The notes below the pieces were generated by a model. It was given only the letters and a program-made list of their open reading frames with translations, was not told the DNA's origin and made no database searches. From CAYWRZ01 sp964460845 (GTDB lineage: Bacteria > Bacteroidota > Bacteroidia > Flavobacteriales_D > UBA2798), in NCBI GenBank assembly GCA_964460845.1, contig CAYWRZ010000001.1:186001-250000 (forward strand): a stretch of 64,000 nucleotides of DNA, given 5' to 3'. Of the stretch, positions 18,102 to 26,376 are shown piece after piece (positions within the stretch are counted from its first letter, which is position 1; every line of letters starts with the position of its first letter). The position numbers and the translations under genes were made by a program.

Positions 18102-18470
18102 ATGCGTATCGATAAATACCTCTGGAGCATTCGTGTATATAAGACCCGCAGTCAGGCTACGCTGGCTTGTAAAAGCGGAAAAGTACGTATTGGTGGAACA
18201 CCGGTAAAAGCGGCTTATGAGGTCAAAGTCCGACAACGGATAGAAGTACGTTTCCTTTCCATTTACAAGATCTATGAAGTAAAAGGATTTCCTCCTTCAC
18301 GTTTGGGTGCCTCGAAAGTAGCTGAATATGTCGAGGATCAGACCCCTGCGGCCGAATGGGAAAAGCTACAGTTAAGAAAACTGGAACAAAATCCGGCGCG
18401 AAAAAAAGGAAGTGGCCGGCCGGCGAAAAAAGAATGGCGCGATCTGCAACGTTTTTTTAATACCGACTAA
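18102..18470 (+). CDS. S4-domain RNA-binding protein (HslR / Hsp15-like)
   Basis: 122 residues. The S4 fold begins at once with MRIDKYLWSIRVYKTRSQA and KSGKVRIGGTPVK, the usual opening of Hsp15. Hsp15 binds stalled 50S subunits carrying peptidyl-tRNA and recycles them. The C-terminus is basic, ending RPAKKEWRDLQRFF. It converges with the RNase G/E gene, with only 8 bases between stop codons. Length fits the family. Confidence 0.9.
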   Translation: MRIDKYLWSIRVYKTRSQATLACKSGKVRIGGTPVKAAYEVKVRQRIEVRFLSIYKIYEVKGFPPSRLGASKVAEYVEDQTPAAEWEKLQLRKLEQNPARKKGSGRPAKKEWRDLQRFFNTD

Positions 18471-18478
18471 ACGGAAAT

Positions 18479-20023
18479 TTATTCGAGTTCCTGTCCGTAT
18501 TTATCGGTAAAATGGTAGTCGAGCAGGTGACTGGATGCCGATGATTTTACACGGATCCATTTCTTATAACGGAAAAACCATTTCATTCGGGGCGAGCGGA
18601 GTCCGCCTTTTTTGAGAAAAGCCTCGACAAAAGGATGTACTTGCAGGGTGATGGCACTTCCTTTTTTCTCTTCTACCAAATAGCGAAGCTGGTTATTAAT
18701 TTCGTCGCCTAATAAAATGGTGGCTTCTACCTCTCCGGTGCCATTGCAGCAGGGACATTTTTCGGTAGTGGAAATATCGGTTTCGGGACGTACGCGCTGG
18801 CGGGTAATTTCTACCACACCGAACTTGCTGGGCGGAAGCACGTTGTGCTTGGCACGGTCCGCTTTCATAGCTTGCTTCAGGTGATCGAACAGCTTACGCT
18901 GGTGTTCCCGGTCGGTCATATCGATAAAATCTATCGCTACAATACCGCCCATGTCGCGCAGGCGAAGGATACGGGCTATCTCGTCGGCCGCTTCAAGGTT
19001 AACCCGAAGCGCATTTTCTTCCTGATCGCTGCTGCGGCGATTACCGCTGTTCACGTCGATCACGTGCATGGCTTCGGTATGCTCAATAATAAGGTAACCT
19101 CCCGAAGGAAGGGCCACCTGCTTACCAAAGAGCGCCTTTATCTGGCGGTTGATCCCGAAATGATCAAAAATCGTATTACGGCCGTTATAGAGCTTTACGA
19201 TCGACTCGCTTTGGGGCGCGATTTTCCGAACATAAGTGCGTACCTCTTCGTAGATCCGGGAGTCGCTTACGTAGATATTGTTGAATTTCTCGTTGAGCAG
19301 ATCACGCAACAATGCAGCGGTACGATCAAGCTCGCCCAGCACTTTGCGGGGGGGATCACTTTCACGTAAAGCCTTGAAGCACTGCTCCCACTTATGCACC
19401 AAATTGGTTAAATCCTGATCCAGTTCCGTCAGCTTTTTATTTTCAGCCACCGTACGGATAATCACCCCGAAATTACGGGGCTTGATTTCTTCGATGAGTT
19501 TACGCAGGCGATCGCGTTCGGCTTCATCGCGTATTTTGGAGGAAACAGAAATTTTGTTGGAAAAAGGCACCAGTACGATATAACGTCCGGCCAGGGTAAT
19601 TTCGGAGCTGAGGCGGGGGCCTTTGGCTGAAATGGGTTCCTTGGCAATCTGAACCAGTATGTTCTGGTTAGCCGATATTACCTGATTAATTTTCCCTTCT
19701 TTATTGATATCCCGCTCCATATCGAAGCTGTCGAGGCTTGATATGGGCTGCTTACCGGTCAGCGTACGCTTGGTAAACTTGGAAAGGGAAGAAAACTGGG
19801 GGCCAAGGTCAAGGTAATGCAAAAACGCATCTTTCTCGTAGCCCACGTTCACAAAGGCTGCATTGAGCCCGGGAACGACGCGCTTGACTTTTCCTAAATA
19901 AATATCGCCTACCGAATAGGAGTTATTGCTTTTTTCGCGGTGAAGCTCCATGAGCTTCTTATCCTGCATCAAAGCAATCACGACTTCGGAAGAACCGGCA
20001 TCAATGATCAGATCAATGTTCAA
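18479..20023 (-). CDS. rng: RNase G/E family ribonuclease
   Basis: 514 residues from a TTG at 20021-20023. I chose this start because relatives begin M(N)xxLIIDA.xSEVVIAL; an ATG at 20107 would add 28 residues unlike the family. The S1 domain is at about 35-125, the catalytic core carries GGIVAIDFIDM (acidic metal ligands), and the zinc-link CPCCNGTGEVEA is near 420. The enzyme cleaves AU-rich single-stranded RNA in rRNA maturation and mRNA decay. It has no E. coli-type RNase E scaffold tail, so it is RNase G-sized. Confidence 0.92.
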   Translation of the reverse strand: MNIDLIIDAGSSEVVIALMQDKKLMELHREKSNNSYSVGDIYLGKVKRVVPGLNAAFVNVGYEKDAFLHYLDLGPQFSSLSKFTKRTLTGKQPISSLDSFDMERDINKEGKINQVISANQNILVQIAKEPISAKGPRLSSEITLAGRYIVLVPFSNKISVSSKIRDEAERDRLRKLIEEIKPRNFGVIIRTVAENKKLTELDQDLTNLVHKWEQCFKALRESDPPRKVLGELDRTAALLRDLLNEKFNNIYVSDSRIYEEVRTYVRKIAPQSESIVKLYNGRNTIFDHFGINRQIKALFGKQVALPSGGYLIIEHTEAMHVIDVNSGNRRSSDQEENALRVNLEAADEIARILRLRDMGGIVAIDFIDMTDREHQRKLFDHLKQAMKADRAKHNVLPPSKFGVVEITRQRVRPETDISTTEKCPCCNGTGEVEATILLGDEINNQLRYLVEEKKGSAITLQVHPFVEAFLKKGGLRSPRMKWFFRYKKWIRVKSSASSHLLDYHFTDKYGQELE

Positions 20024-20122
20024 AACCGATGGGGGGATTAAAGAATCCGGGCTGTATAAACTAAGCGCCGAAAGGCACAGAAACTCTGTGCCCTCAACGA
20101 TTCCCAAAGAATAATCAGGGGA

Positions 20123-20215
20123 TTATTTCTTCTTCTTATGACGATTCTTGCGCAGGCGCTTTTTGCGTTTGTGCGTGGACATCTTGTGACGTTTTCTTTT
20201 CTTACCGCAAGGCAT
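20123..20215 (-). CDS. 30-residue AURKAIP1/COX24-domain protein (bS22/mS38-like)
   Basis: A complete 31-codon frame with ATG at 20213-20215 and TAA at 20123-20125. The peptide begins MPCGKKRKRHKMSTHKRKK and ends in a run of Lys. Nearly every residue is basic. This matches the very short COX24/AURKAIP1-domain proteins annotated across Bacteroidota, related to mitoribosomal mS38 and mycobacterial bS22, so it is probably a small-subunit ribosomal protein. It lies between RNase G/E and the TPR gene on the same strand. It is short enough to be missed by default gene finding. Confidence 0.85.
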   Translation of the reverse strand: MPCGKKRKRHKMSTHKRKKRLRKNRHKKKK

Positions 20216-20227
20216 AATTCTTATATT

Positions 20228-20722
20228 TTAAATTTTCTTCAAGAAGTTTAACCGCTCGTAAACGGATTGCAAAAGTAATGAATCCTCCGAAATATCAAAC
20301 ACCTGCCTGAGCGAGCTTATCGCCAGGGCGGTGTCGCCCGCCATCACAGAGGCATCTGAAAGCTCTACCAGCGCCATAGCCTTCTCCTGTCCGGTAGTTG
20401 CCCTGACGAGATCGGCATAGCGCCCCACGGCTTTTTCATATTGCCCCGTCTGGATAGAAAACGCAGCGAGGTAACGTATGGCAAGCAGGTTGGAAGAGTC
20501 GGCATCGGCCACGCGGGTCAATATTCCGATCCCTTTCATGGGACCTTCTTCGCTACCCATATACGCCAGACCAAGCTGTACCCTTGCCTCTTGCGTAGTC
20601 AGCTTCGCGAAGCGGGGGTCTTCCTGAGATCGGGGAGCGATGAACAACAAAGCCAGCAATGCCAGCGAAGCAATCCATATACCCGCGCGAATCCCGTTAT
20701 TCCGGCGGCGGTCGGTGGTCAT
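20228..20722 (-). CDS. TPR-like membrane-anchored protein
   Basis: 164 residues. A basic N-terminus (about 1-12) leads into one membrane helix (about 13-28), and the rest is helical with tetratricopeptide character, for example IRYLAAFSIQTGQYEKAVGRYADLV. It is probably anchored in the inner membrane with a periplasmic helical domain. Its ATG shares one base with the HU stop codon (20722), so it is likely made from the HU transcript. The role is unknown. Confidence 0.82.
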   Translation of the reverse strand: MTTDRRRNNGIRAGIWIASLALLALLFIAPRSQEDPRFAKLTTQEARVQLGLAYMGSEEGPMKGIGILTRVADADSSNLLAIRYLAAFSIQTGQYEKAVGRYADLVRATTGQEKAMALVELSDASVMAGDTALAISSLRQVFDISEDSLLLQSVYERLNFLKKI

Positions 20723-21012
20723 TATTTCACTTTTACCTTATTCTTAACCTTCTCAGAGAACGTTTTCGCGGGCTTAAATGCCGGAATGTAGTGTGCAGGA
20801 ATAATAATTGCCTGATTCTTAGAGATATTACGACCCGTTTTCTCAGCACGCTTCTTTACAATAAAGCTACCGAAGCCACGGAGATACACGTTGTTCCCTT
20901 TTTCGAGCGATTCGCGAACAGAGTTCATGAATGCCTCCACGGTAACCTGTACAGCTACTTTTTCAACGCCGGTCTTTTCGGCAATTTCTGCTACGATGTC
21001 TGCCTTTGTCAT
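20722..21012 (-). CDS. HU-family DNA-binding protein
   Basis: 96 residues from the ATG at 21010-21012. The sequence MTKADIVAEIAEKTGV and the DNA-contact arm GFGSFIVKKRAEKTGRN are typical for HU; IPAFKPAK follows. The protein binds and bends DNA in the nucleoid. An apparent TTG start at 21057 would add 15 residues, but that TTG is the end of a promoter -7 box, so the shorter form is preferred. Downstream genes are TPR, COX24-like and rng. Confidence 0.94.
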   Translation of the reverse strand: MTKADIVAEIAEKTGVEKVAVQVTVEAFMNSVRESLEKGNNVYLRGFGSFIVKKRAEKTGRNISKNQAIIIPAHYIPAFKPAKTFSEKVKNKVKVK

Positions 21013-21054
21013 TGCTTTGTGTTTAAATGAGTTGGTTCTTGCAGTTGGTGTCCG

Positions 21055-21062
21055 CAAATATA
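21055..21062 (-). promoter_or_regulatory. -7 box of the HU gene
   Basis: Minus-strand TATATTTG, a full TAnnTTTG match, 42 bases before the HU ATG. Its last three bases read as an in-frame TTG. Confidence 0.6.
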
Positions 21063-21143
21063 ACCTAAAACCTCGGTTCGATTTGGTAAGTTTGCAGACC
21101 CTCAGCGTTTTTTAGACGGATAGTAAATTTTTACACATAAAAC

Positions 21144-22208
21144 ATGGATTTTTCAGCTTCAATAACAGAGTGGTACGCGTTAAACAGGCGCGATCTTCCC
21201 TGGAGAAGCACAAAAGACCCTTATAAAATATGGCTATCGGAAGTGATTTTACAGCAAACAAGGGTAAATCAGGGGATGAGCTACTACCTGAAATTTATTG
21301 CCCGTTTCCCGCATATCTGCGACATGGCACAAGCGGCCGAAGACGAAGTGCTCAAGCTTTGGCAGGGCTTAGGCTACTATTCCCGGGCACGTAACCTTCA
21401 TCATGCCGCCAAAGAAGTCTGCCACCAACACGCAGGCGTCTTCCCTTCAACCTATGAAGCGATAAAATCTTTAAAAGGTGTGGGAGAATACACGGCTGCC
21501 GCCATTGCTTCCTTTGCCTTTAACCTCGTACACCCTGTTATCGACGGCAATGTATATAGAGTTCTGTCGCGTTATTTCGGAATAGAAACCCCGATCGATT
21601 CGACCGAAGGGAAAAACTATTTCCGCAAGCTGGCCGAAACGCTCATTTCGCAGGAAGATCCCGCCACTTACAACCAGGCGATAATGGAATTCGGTGCCCT
21701 GCAATGCGTACCCAAAAACCCCGATTGCGAGCAATGCGTACTTCGGAATTCCTGCGTGGCACGCGCGCGCAAATGGGTGGATCGCCTGCCGGTAAAAGCC
21801 CGTAAAACCCTTGTCAGCGAACGCTGGCTCTATTACCTGGTTATCGAAGACAAAGGCATTTTTTACCTCAAAAAAAGAACGGGAGTCGCCATTTGGAAAA
21901 ACCTGTTCGATTTTCCACTGATAGAAAGCCTTAGTCCGCTGAAACGGAAAGAAATAGAAGAAAAAATACGCACTACCTCCTGGTTCGAAGAAGATACGCC
22001 GGTAATCACCCATTGGTCGGCTCCGTGGAAACACGTGCTGAGCCATCGTATTCTTTACGCCGAATTTATTCACCTTAAACCGGGTAAAAAATTCAAACCC
22101 GAGCCTTTTTGGATCAAATCGCCCGCCCGACAAATGCCCGAAGCAGCCATTCCACGGCTGATAGAGCGTTACCTCGAAGAAACGCTGCCCTCGGGAGACA
22201 ATCCCTGA
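21144..22208 (+). CDS. mutY: A/G-specific adenine glycosylase MutY
   Basis: 354 residues. MutY removes adenine mispaired with 8-oxoguanine. The catalytic Glu is in WLSEVILQQTRV (about residues 31-42), the helix-hairpin-helix is LKGVGEYTAAAIASF (about 111-125) and the catalytic Asp is in VIDGNVYRV. The 4Fe-4S cluster ligands are visible as Cys-x6-Cys-x2-Cys-x5-Cys beginning CVPKNPDCEQC. The C-terminal NUDIX-like domain for 8-oxoG recognition spans about 225-345. mutY-ssb-gldE-gldD is a conserved Bacteroidota order. Confidence 0.96.
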   Translation: MDFSASITEWYALNRRDLPWRSTKDPYKIWLSEVILQQTRVNQGMSYYLKFIARFPHICDMAQAAEDEVLKLWQGLGYYSRARNLHHAAKEVCHQHAGVFPSTYEAIKSLKGVGEYTAAAIASFAFNLVHPVIDGNVYRVLSRYFGIETPIDSTEGKNYFRKLAETLISQEDPATYNQAIMEFGALQCVPKNPDCEQCVLRNSCVARARKWVDRLPVKARKTLVSERWLYYLVIEDKGIFYLKKRTGVAIWKNLFDFPLIESLSPLKRKEIEEKIRTTSWFEEDTPVITHWSAPWKHVLSHRILYAEFIHLKPGKKFKPEPFWIKSPARQMPEAAIPRLIERYLEETLPSGDNP

Positions 22209-22227
22209 AGAAGAGCCGCTATTTTTT

Positions 22228-22235
22228 TATATTTG
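22228..22235 (+). promoter_or_regulatory. -7 box of ssb
   Basis: TATATTTG, a full TAnnTTTG match, 24 bases before the ssb ATG. It overlaps by one base an 11-base palindrome GTAAGACTTAC (22235-22245) lying where transcription should start. Confidence 0.55.
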
Positions 22236-22259
22236 TAAGACTTACGAATTTTTTGATCC

Positions 22260-22706
22260 ATGGCAAGAAGTGTCAATAAGGTAATTTTGGTAGGAAACCT
22301 GGGAAAAGACCCCGAAGTACGAAAGCTGGAAAACGGCGCTACCGTAGCGAGCTTTTCGATAGCTACCAGCGAAGTGTACCGCGATAAAAACAGCGGCGAA
22401 CAACGCACTCAAACCGAATGGCACAATATCGTGCTGTGGCGCGGACTGGCCGAAGTGGCTGAAAAATACCTGCGTAAAGGCATGCAGATCTACCTCGAAG
22501 GAAAGCTTCGCAACCGCTCTTATGAAGATAAAGACGGTGTCACCAAATACATCACCGAAGTGGTCGGCGATAATATGGTCATGATGTCGCGCAATCCGGC
22601 CGGAGAACCGCAAAGCACCCCCACCCAGGGTTACGGAACCCCCGAAAGCGGAAATACACAAGCGACCTATAACGAGCCCAACGGCGATGACGACCTGCCC
22701 TTTTGA
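22260..22706 (+). CDS. ssb: single-stranded DNA-binding protein
   Basis: 148 residues. The OB fold covers about 1-108, beginning MARSVNKVILVGNLGKDPEV and including WHNIVLWRGLAE. A Gly/Pro/Gln/Asn-rich linker follows, and the acidic tip GDDDLPF ends the protein. SSB coats single-stranded DNA and recruits partners such as RecQ, PriA and RecO through that tip. It is located between mutY and gldE as in many Bacteroidota. Confidence 0.97.
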   Translation: MARSVNKVILVGNLGKDPEVRKLENGATVASFSIATSEVYRDKNSGEQRTQTEWHNIVLWRGLAEVAEKYLRKGMQIYLEGKLRNRSYEDKDGVTKYITEVVGDNMVMMSRNPAGEPQSTPTQGYGTPESGNTQATYNEPNGDDDLPF

Positions 22707-22736
22707 GCCGTGTATTGTTGAACCAAACTGCTGAAA

Positions 22737-24671
22737 TTGGAACCCTCGAGTCTTGAGCCCCCGCCGGGGCTGCTATTGTTCACGCTGCAAAATCCTTCTG
22801 CAGACACCTTCCTTTTCGTTTTTATCATATTGCTTTTACTGATCTGTTCGGCGCTGGTTTCCGCATCCGAAACCGCTTACTTTTCGCTTTCTCCGGGCGA
22901 TAAAGAAGAAATGCGGAACCTTAAATCTGCCGCACATGAGCGGGTCAATTCCCTGCTCGAAAAGCCCAAGCGCTTACTCGCTACCCTACTCATTGCCAAC
23001 ACCCTGTTCAACGTAGCGATCATCGTACTATCGGCTGCCACACTTGATAAGCTGCTAAGCGTAACGCCCGGACAGGAGCTGATGCGGCTTTTGGTGCTGG
23101 TGCTGATCATCACTTTTGTACTGCTGCTCTTCGGAGAAGTAATGCCCAAGCTTTATGCAAGCCGTAATCCGCGAGGAGTTGCCTTGTCGATGTCTTCGCC
23201 GGTGCTTTTTCTGCGTCGCATTTTTTCGCCGCTAAGTAGTCTGCTCGTTTCAGGCACTACACTTATCGATAAAAAAATCCGGAAAAAAAGTAAGGGCATC
23301 ACGGTCGATGAGCTCGGTCAGGCGCTAGAGCTTACGCTTCACGGAGAATCGGCCTCGGCCGAAGAGAAAAAAATGCTGGAGGGCATAGTGCGCTTCGGGC
23401 AAACGGGCGTAAAACAGATTATGAAACCGCGAATGGATGTGATAGCCTTTGAGCTTCACACGCCTTATCCCGACCTGCTGGCACAAATCATTGAGTCGGG
23501 CTTCTCAAGGGTACCGGTATATGAAGATTCGCTCGATCAGATCAAAGGCGTGCTGTACATCAAGGATCTGCTTCCGCACCTGAGCGAAAAAACCGGTTTT
23601 GAATGGCAGTCGCTGATTCGCGAAGCTTTTTTTGTACCCGAAACCAAGAAGATCGACGACCTGCTGAAAGAGTTTAAAGACAATAAAGTACACCTGGCTA
23701 TCGTAGTAGATGAATATGGCGGCACACAGGGTATCGTCACACTCGAAGACGTGATAGAAGAAATTGTGGGTGAAATTACCGACGAGTTCGACGACGAAGA
23801 CATCGCCTATACCCGTATCGATGATCAGAACTACGTGTTTGAAGGCAAAACAGCCTTGATCGACCTTTATAAGGTACTGCGTATCGACGGCGAGGAATTT
23901 GAAGCGGCCAAGGGCGAATCGGACACACTGGCGGGTTTTCTGCTGGAGCAATCCGAAAAAATGCTGGTGCCGCATGAACAGGTAACGTTCCGGAATTATA
24001 CCTTTACAATCGAGGCGGCCGATAAACGCCGTATCAAACAAGTGAAAGTGACCCTTCCTCAAGCCGAAGAAAGTGAAAACGGGAAAAGTGGGAAATTCAG
24101 CTTCCCCGGACTGCTGTTGTGCCTGTTACTGCTGAGCGCCTGCGGCAGCGGAGAAACTCCGATTCCCAAGCCCGAAGGCTATATGCGCATTACTTTTCCC
24201 GAAAAATCATACACCGCATTTGAAGGCGATTGCCCTTATCTGTTCGAGACCCCCGCTTATTCGTTCGTCGAACACAAAGGGCTTAACCCCGAAGAAATCT
24301 GTAGCAAAAACATATTATTCCCCACGTTCAAAGCCACGCTCCACCTTACCTACAAATCCCTTTCGAACAATTTGCAGGGCTATATCGAAGATTGTCACAG
24401 CATGGCTTATGAGCACGCGGTAAAAGCGACCGCCATTGAGCAGGAAAACGTAGCTAATCCCGAAGAAAAGGTGTACGGACTTATTTATCACATAAAAGGA
24501 AATGCGGCTTCACCGCTGCAATTTTACCTGACCGATACCACCACGCATTTTATACGCGGAGCCCTGTATTTTTCGGTGCGTCCCAACTATGATTCGCTCA
24601 GACCCTCGCTCGATTTTCTGACGCACGATGTACATCATTTCATCGAAACCTTCCGCTGGAAAAAGAATTAA
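22737..24671 (+). CDS. gldE-gldD: GldE-GldD fusion: CNNM/CorC-type gliding motility protein joined to gliding lipoprotein
   Basis: One open frame of 644 residues with a TTG start (MEPSSLEPPP, as in GldE relatives). Residues about 1-205 are the DUF21/CNNM membrane domain, about 205-345 a CBS pair, and about 360-440 the CorC_HlyC domain. After a short charged linker comes FSFPGLLLCLLLLSAC, a full lipoprotein signal whose lipobox Cys is residue 469, and then 175 residues of GldD starting GSGETPIPKPEGYMRITFP. In relatives gldE and gldD are separate adjacent genes; here there is no stop or ATG between them. Cleavage by Lsp could free a GldD lipoprotein. Both are needed for gliding and T9SS function in flavobacteria. 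Confidence 0.9.
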   Translation: MEPSSLEPPPGLLLFTLQNPSADTFLFVFIILLLLICSALVSASETAYFSLSPGDKEEMRNLKSAAHERVNSLLEKPKRLLATLLIANTLFNVAIIVLSAATLDKLLSVTPGQELMRLLVLVLIITFVLLLFGEVMPKLYASRNPRGVALSMSSPVLFLRRIFSPLSSLLVSGTTLIDKKIRKKSKGITVDELGQALELTLHGESASAEEKKMLEGIVRFGQTGVKQIMKPRMDVIAFELHTPYPDLLAQIIESGFSRVPVYEDSLDQIKGVLYIKDLLPHLSEKTGFEWQSLIREAFFVPETKKIDDLLKEFKDNKVHLAIVVDEYGGTQGIVTLEDVIEEIVGEITDEFDDEDIAYTRIDDQNYVFEGKTALIDLYKVLRIDGEEFEAAKGESDTLAGFLLEQSEKMLVPHEQVTFRNYTFTIEAADKRRIKQVKVTLPQAEESENGKSGKFSFPGLLLCLLLLSACGSGETPIPKPEGYMRITFPEKSYTAFEGDCPYLFETPAYSFVEHKGLNPEEICSKNILFPTFKATLHLTYKSLSNNLQGYIEDCHSMAYEHAVKATAIEQENVANPEEKVYGLIYHIKGNAASPLQFYLTDTTTHFIRGALYFSVRPNYDSLRPSLDFLTHDVHHFIETFRWKKN

Positions 24672-24695
24672 TCAGGAGCAGGCTGTAAAAAAATA

Positions 24696-24721
24696 GTCCC
24701 GGAACGCCACTGCTCCGGGAC
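24696..24721 (+). terminator. possible terminator after gldE-gldD
   Basis: A perfect 8-bp stem GTCCCGGA / TCCGGGAC with a 10-base loop, 24 bases after the stop. It lacks a T run, so it may be weak. The rest of 24722-24944 has no gene that I can support. Confidence 0.5.
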
Positions 24722-24894
24722 CGTTGAATGCACCCGTTTAAAACCTGAAAACGGGTCTGAAATACGATGAGCTAAGAATGATTTCAGGAAAAAGGAATGC
24801 GAATTTACAAAAAACAGCGCTTTTTTCCTACTTCATACCGCGCATTATACACTCCACACCGACAGGCAATTGCTAAAAAACGAAAGCTACGGGC

Positions 24895-24926
24895 TTGGAT
24901 AGCGCCGGATTTAAACCGTAAATTTG
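24895..24926 (+). promoter_or_regulatory. complete Bacteroidota promoter of the nitroreductase gene
   Basis: TTG at 24895-24897, a 21-base spacer, and TAAATTTG at 24919-24926. Both the box and the spacing match the Bacteroidota consensus. Transcription should start near 24932, leaving a leader of about 13 bases before the ATG at 24945. Confidence 0.7.
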
Positions 24927-24944
24927 CGCCACATTCGTACCACC

Positions 24945-25532
24945 ATGAGACATAACCTGAGCGAAATTACTGCCGTTATACAAGACCGCCGCACTATTTT
25001 TCCGGAACAGTTCAGCACCCGGAAAGTACACCGCGAACTGATCGAAAAGCTGCTCAATAATGCCATTTGGGCGCCCAACCACGGTATGACCCAACCCTGG
25101 CGTTTCAAAGTATTCTCGGGCGAAGGCTTAAAAAAGCTGGCCGAATTTCAGGCCACTCACTACCGTGAAATTACCCCCGAAGAAAAATTTGACGAAGGCA
25201 AATACCGCAAGCTGCTTGAGCGACCACTCAAAGCTTCGGCCATTATCGCAATCTGCATGAAAAGACAGGAAACCGAAAAAATACCCGAAATAGAAGAAGT
25301 GGAAGCGGTAGCCTGTGCCGTGCAAAATATGTACCTTACCGCTGCTGCTTACGGACTGGGAGCCTACTGGGGAAGCGGAGGAGTAACCTACACCCCCGGC
25401 ATGAAAACCTTTCTCGGCCTGCAGGAAAAAGATCGCTGTCTCGGCTTTTTCTACCTCGGATACCCCGATGTAGAATGGCCTAAAGGACAACGAAGACCCA
25501 TCGAATACGTCACCGAATGGATAGAAGCCTGA
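24945..25532 (+). CDS. nitroreductase-family FMN oxidoreductase
   Basis: 195 residues. The opening region TAVIQDRRTIFPEQFS contains the RR FMN-phosphate contact, LLNNAIWAPNHGMTQPW is the conserved second block, and AYGLGAYWGSG and GFFYLGYPDVEW are near the C-terminus, as in the YdjA/NfnB group. These enzymes reduce nitro or quinone compounds with NAD(P)H. An upstream TTG at 24924 is part of the promoter, so ATG at 24945 is preferred. The gene has its own promoter and stands alone. Confidence 0.92.
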   Translation: MRHNLSEITAVIQDRRTIFPEQFSTRKVHRELIEKLLNNAIWAPNHGMTQPWRFKVFSGEGLKKLAEFQATHYREITPEEKFDEGKYRKLLERPLKASAIIAICMKRQETEKIPEIEEVEAVACAVQNMYLTAAAYGLGAYWGSGGVTYTPGMKTFLGLQEKDRCLGFFYLGYPDVEWPKGQRRPIEYVTEWIEA

Positions 25533-25579
25533 ATCTGATCGCCCCCATACCTTAATGCGCTACCGTTCGTTTATATAAA

Positions 25580-26338
25580 GTGAGTATCCGAATAAAAATC
25601 GCCTCCCGCTGGCTTCTCATTGCCTGCTGTTATTTCCTGACTCCGGAATCCCGGGCGCAGGAACGGCTGCTTACCGCAGGTTTTCAATACAAACCCATTT
25701 TTGCCAGCCGTTTTTTCGGATCAGGATCGGTCGAAAGTCTTAGTGGGCCACTATGGGTGCGCAATACGCCCACCTGGGGACACAGCTTCGGTATGGTAAT
25801 TCGCCGTGGGTTTACACGCAGCATCTCTTACGAAACCGGCATCAACTACATACGCCGCAATTACCGTATGGAATTTCGTGATCTCGACACCGAAAGAGAA
25901 GGCACATCCCAGTACGGAATCGTTTCTTACGAAATCCCGAATCAGTGCCTGGTGTACGTACGATTAGGCGATCGTGTTTACATGAACAATGCCTTCGGCG
26001 TATCGGTCACCGCTTTTGCCTCCAGTGTCGAATCTTTTTCGAAAGACCGGCGTTTTCACCAGGTTTCGCGCATGAACACCCGACTCTTCGCCCTTGCGCT
26101 TACCGGTAACGTAGGCTTTGAATACCGTACCGAAAAATCGGGCTTCTTCTACCTCGGCGGTTCTTTGCACTGGCCTTTTAAAGACATTGCCCGCACACGT
26201 ATCAATTACGAGCGCAATAACCTTGAGCTGTTCAATACCACGCTCAATCTCAAGGGCAGTTTTCTTACCGTCGATTTTCGTTATTTCTTTCATTCTGATC
26301 CGATCCGCAGGGAAAAAAACAGAACCAAAAAGAAATAA
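25580..26338 (+). CDS. outer-membrane beta-barrel-like protein
   Basis: 252 residues with a GTG start. A signal peptide spans about 1-26 (ending SRAQ). The mature part alternates hydrophobic and polar residues, with short turns and many aromatic strand ends, as in small outer-membrane barrels. The last strand TVDFRYFFHSDP is followed by an unusual basic tail EKNRTKKK. Function is not recognised. It lies 38 bases before the OmpA-family gene. Confidence 0.72.
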   Translation: MSIRIKIASRWLLIACCYFLTPESRAQERLLTAGFQYKPIFASRFFGSGSVESLSGPLWVRNTPTWGHSFGMVIRRGFTRSISYETGINYIRRNYRMEFRDLDTEREGTSQYGIVSYEIPNQCLVYVRLGDRVYMNNAFGVSVTAFASSVESFSKDRRFHQVSRMNTRLFALALTGNVGFEYRTEKSGFFYLGGSLHWPFKDIARTRINYERNNLELFNTTLNLKGSFLTVDFRYFFHSDPIRREKNRTKKK

Positions 26339-26354
26339 GCCGCTTCTTCTGCGC

Positions 26355-26362
26355 TACCTTTG
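26355..26362 (+). promoter_or_regulatory. -7 box of the OmpA-family gene
   Basis: TACCTTTG matches TAnnTTTG and ends 14 bases before the ATG at 26377. Confidence 0.5.
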
Positions 26363-26376
26363 AAGAGAACCCGGCT

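Noticed and set aside
20024..20107. 28 extra N-terminal residues of RNase G/E from an ATG at 20107
   Set aside because: They do not match relatives, which begin right at the LIIDA.xSEVVIAL region, and the TTG at 20023 fits better.
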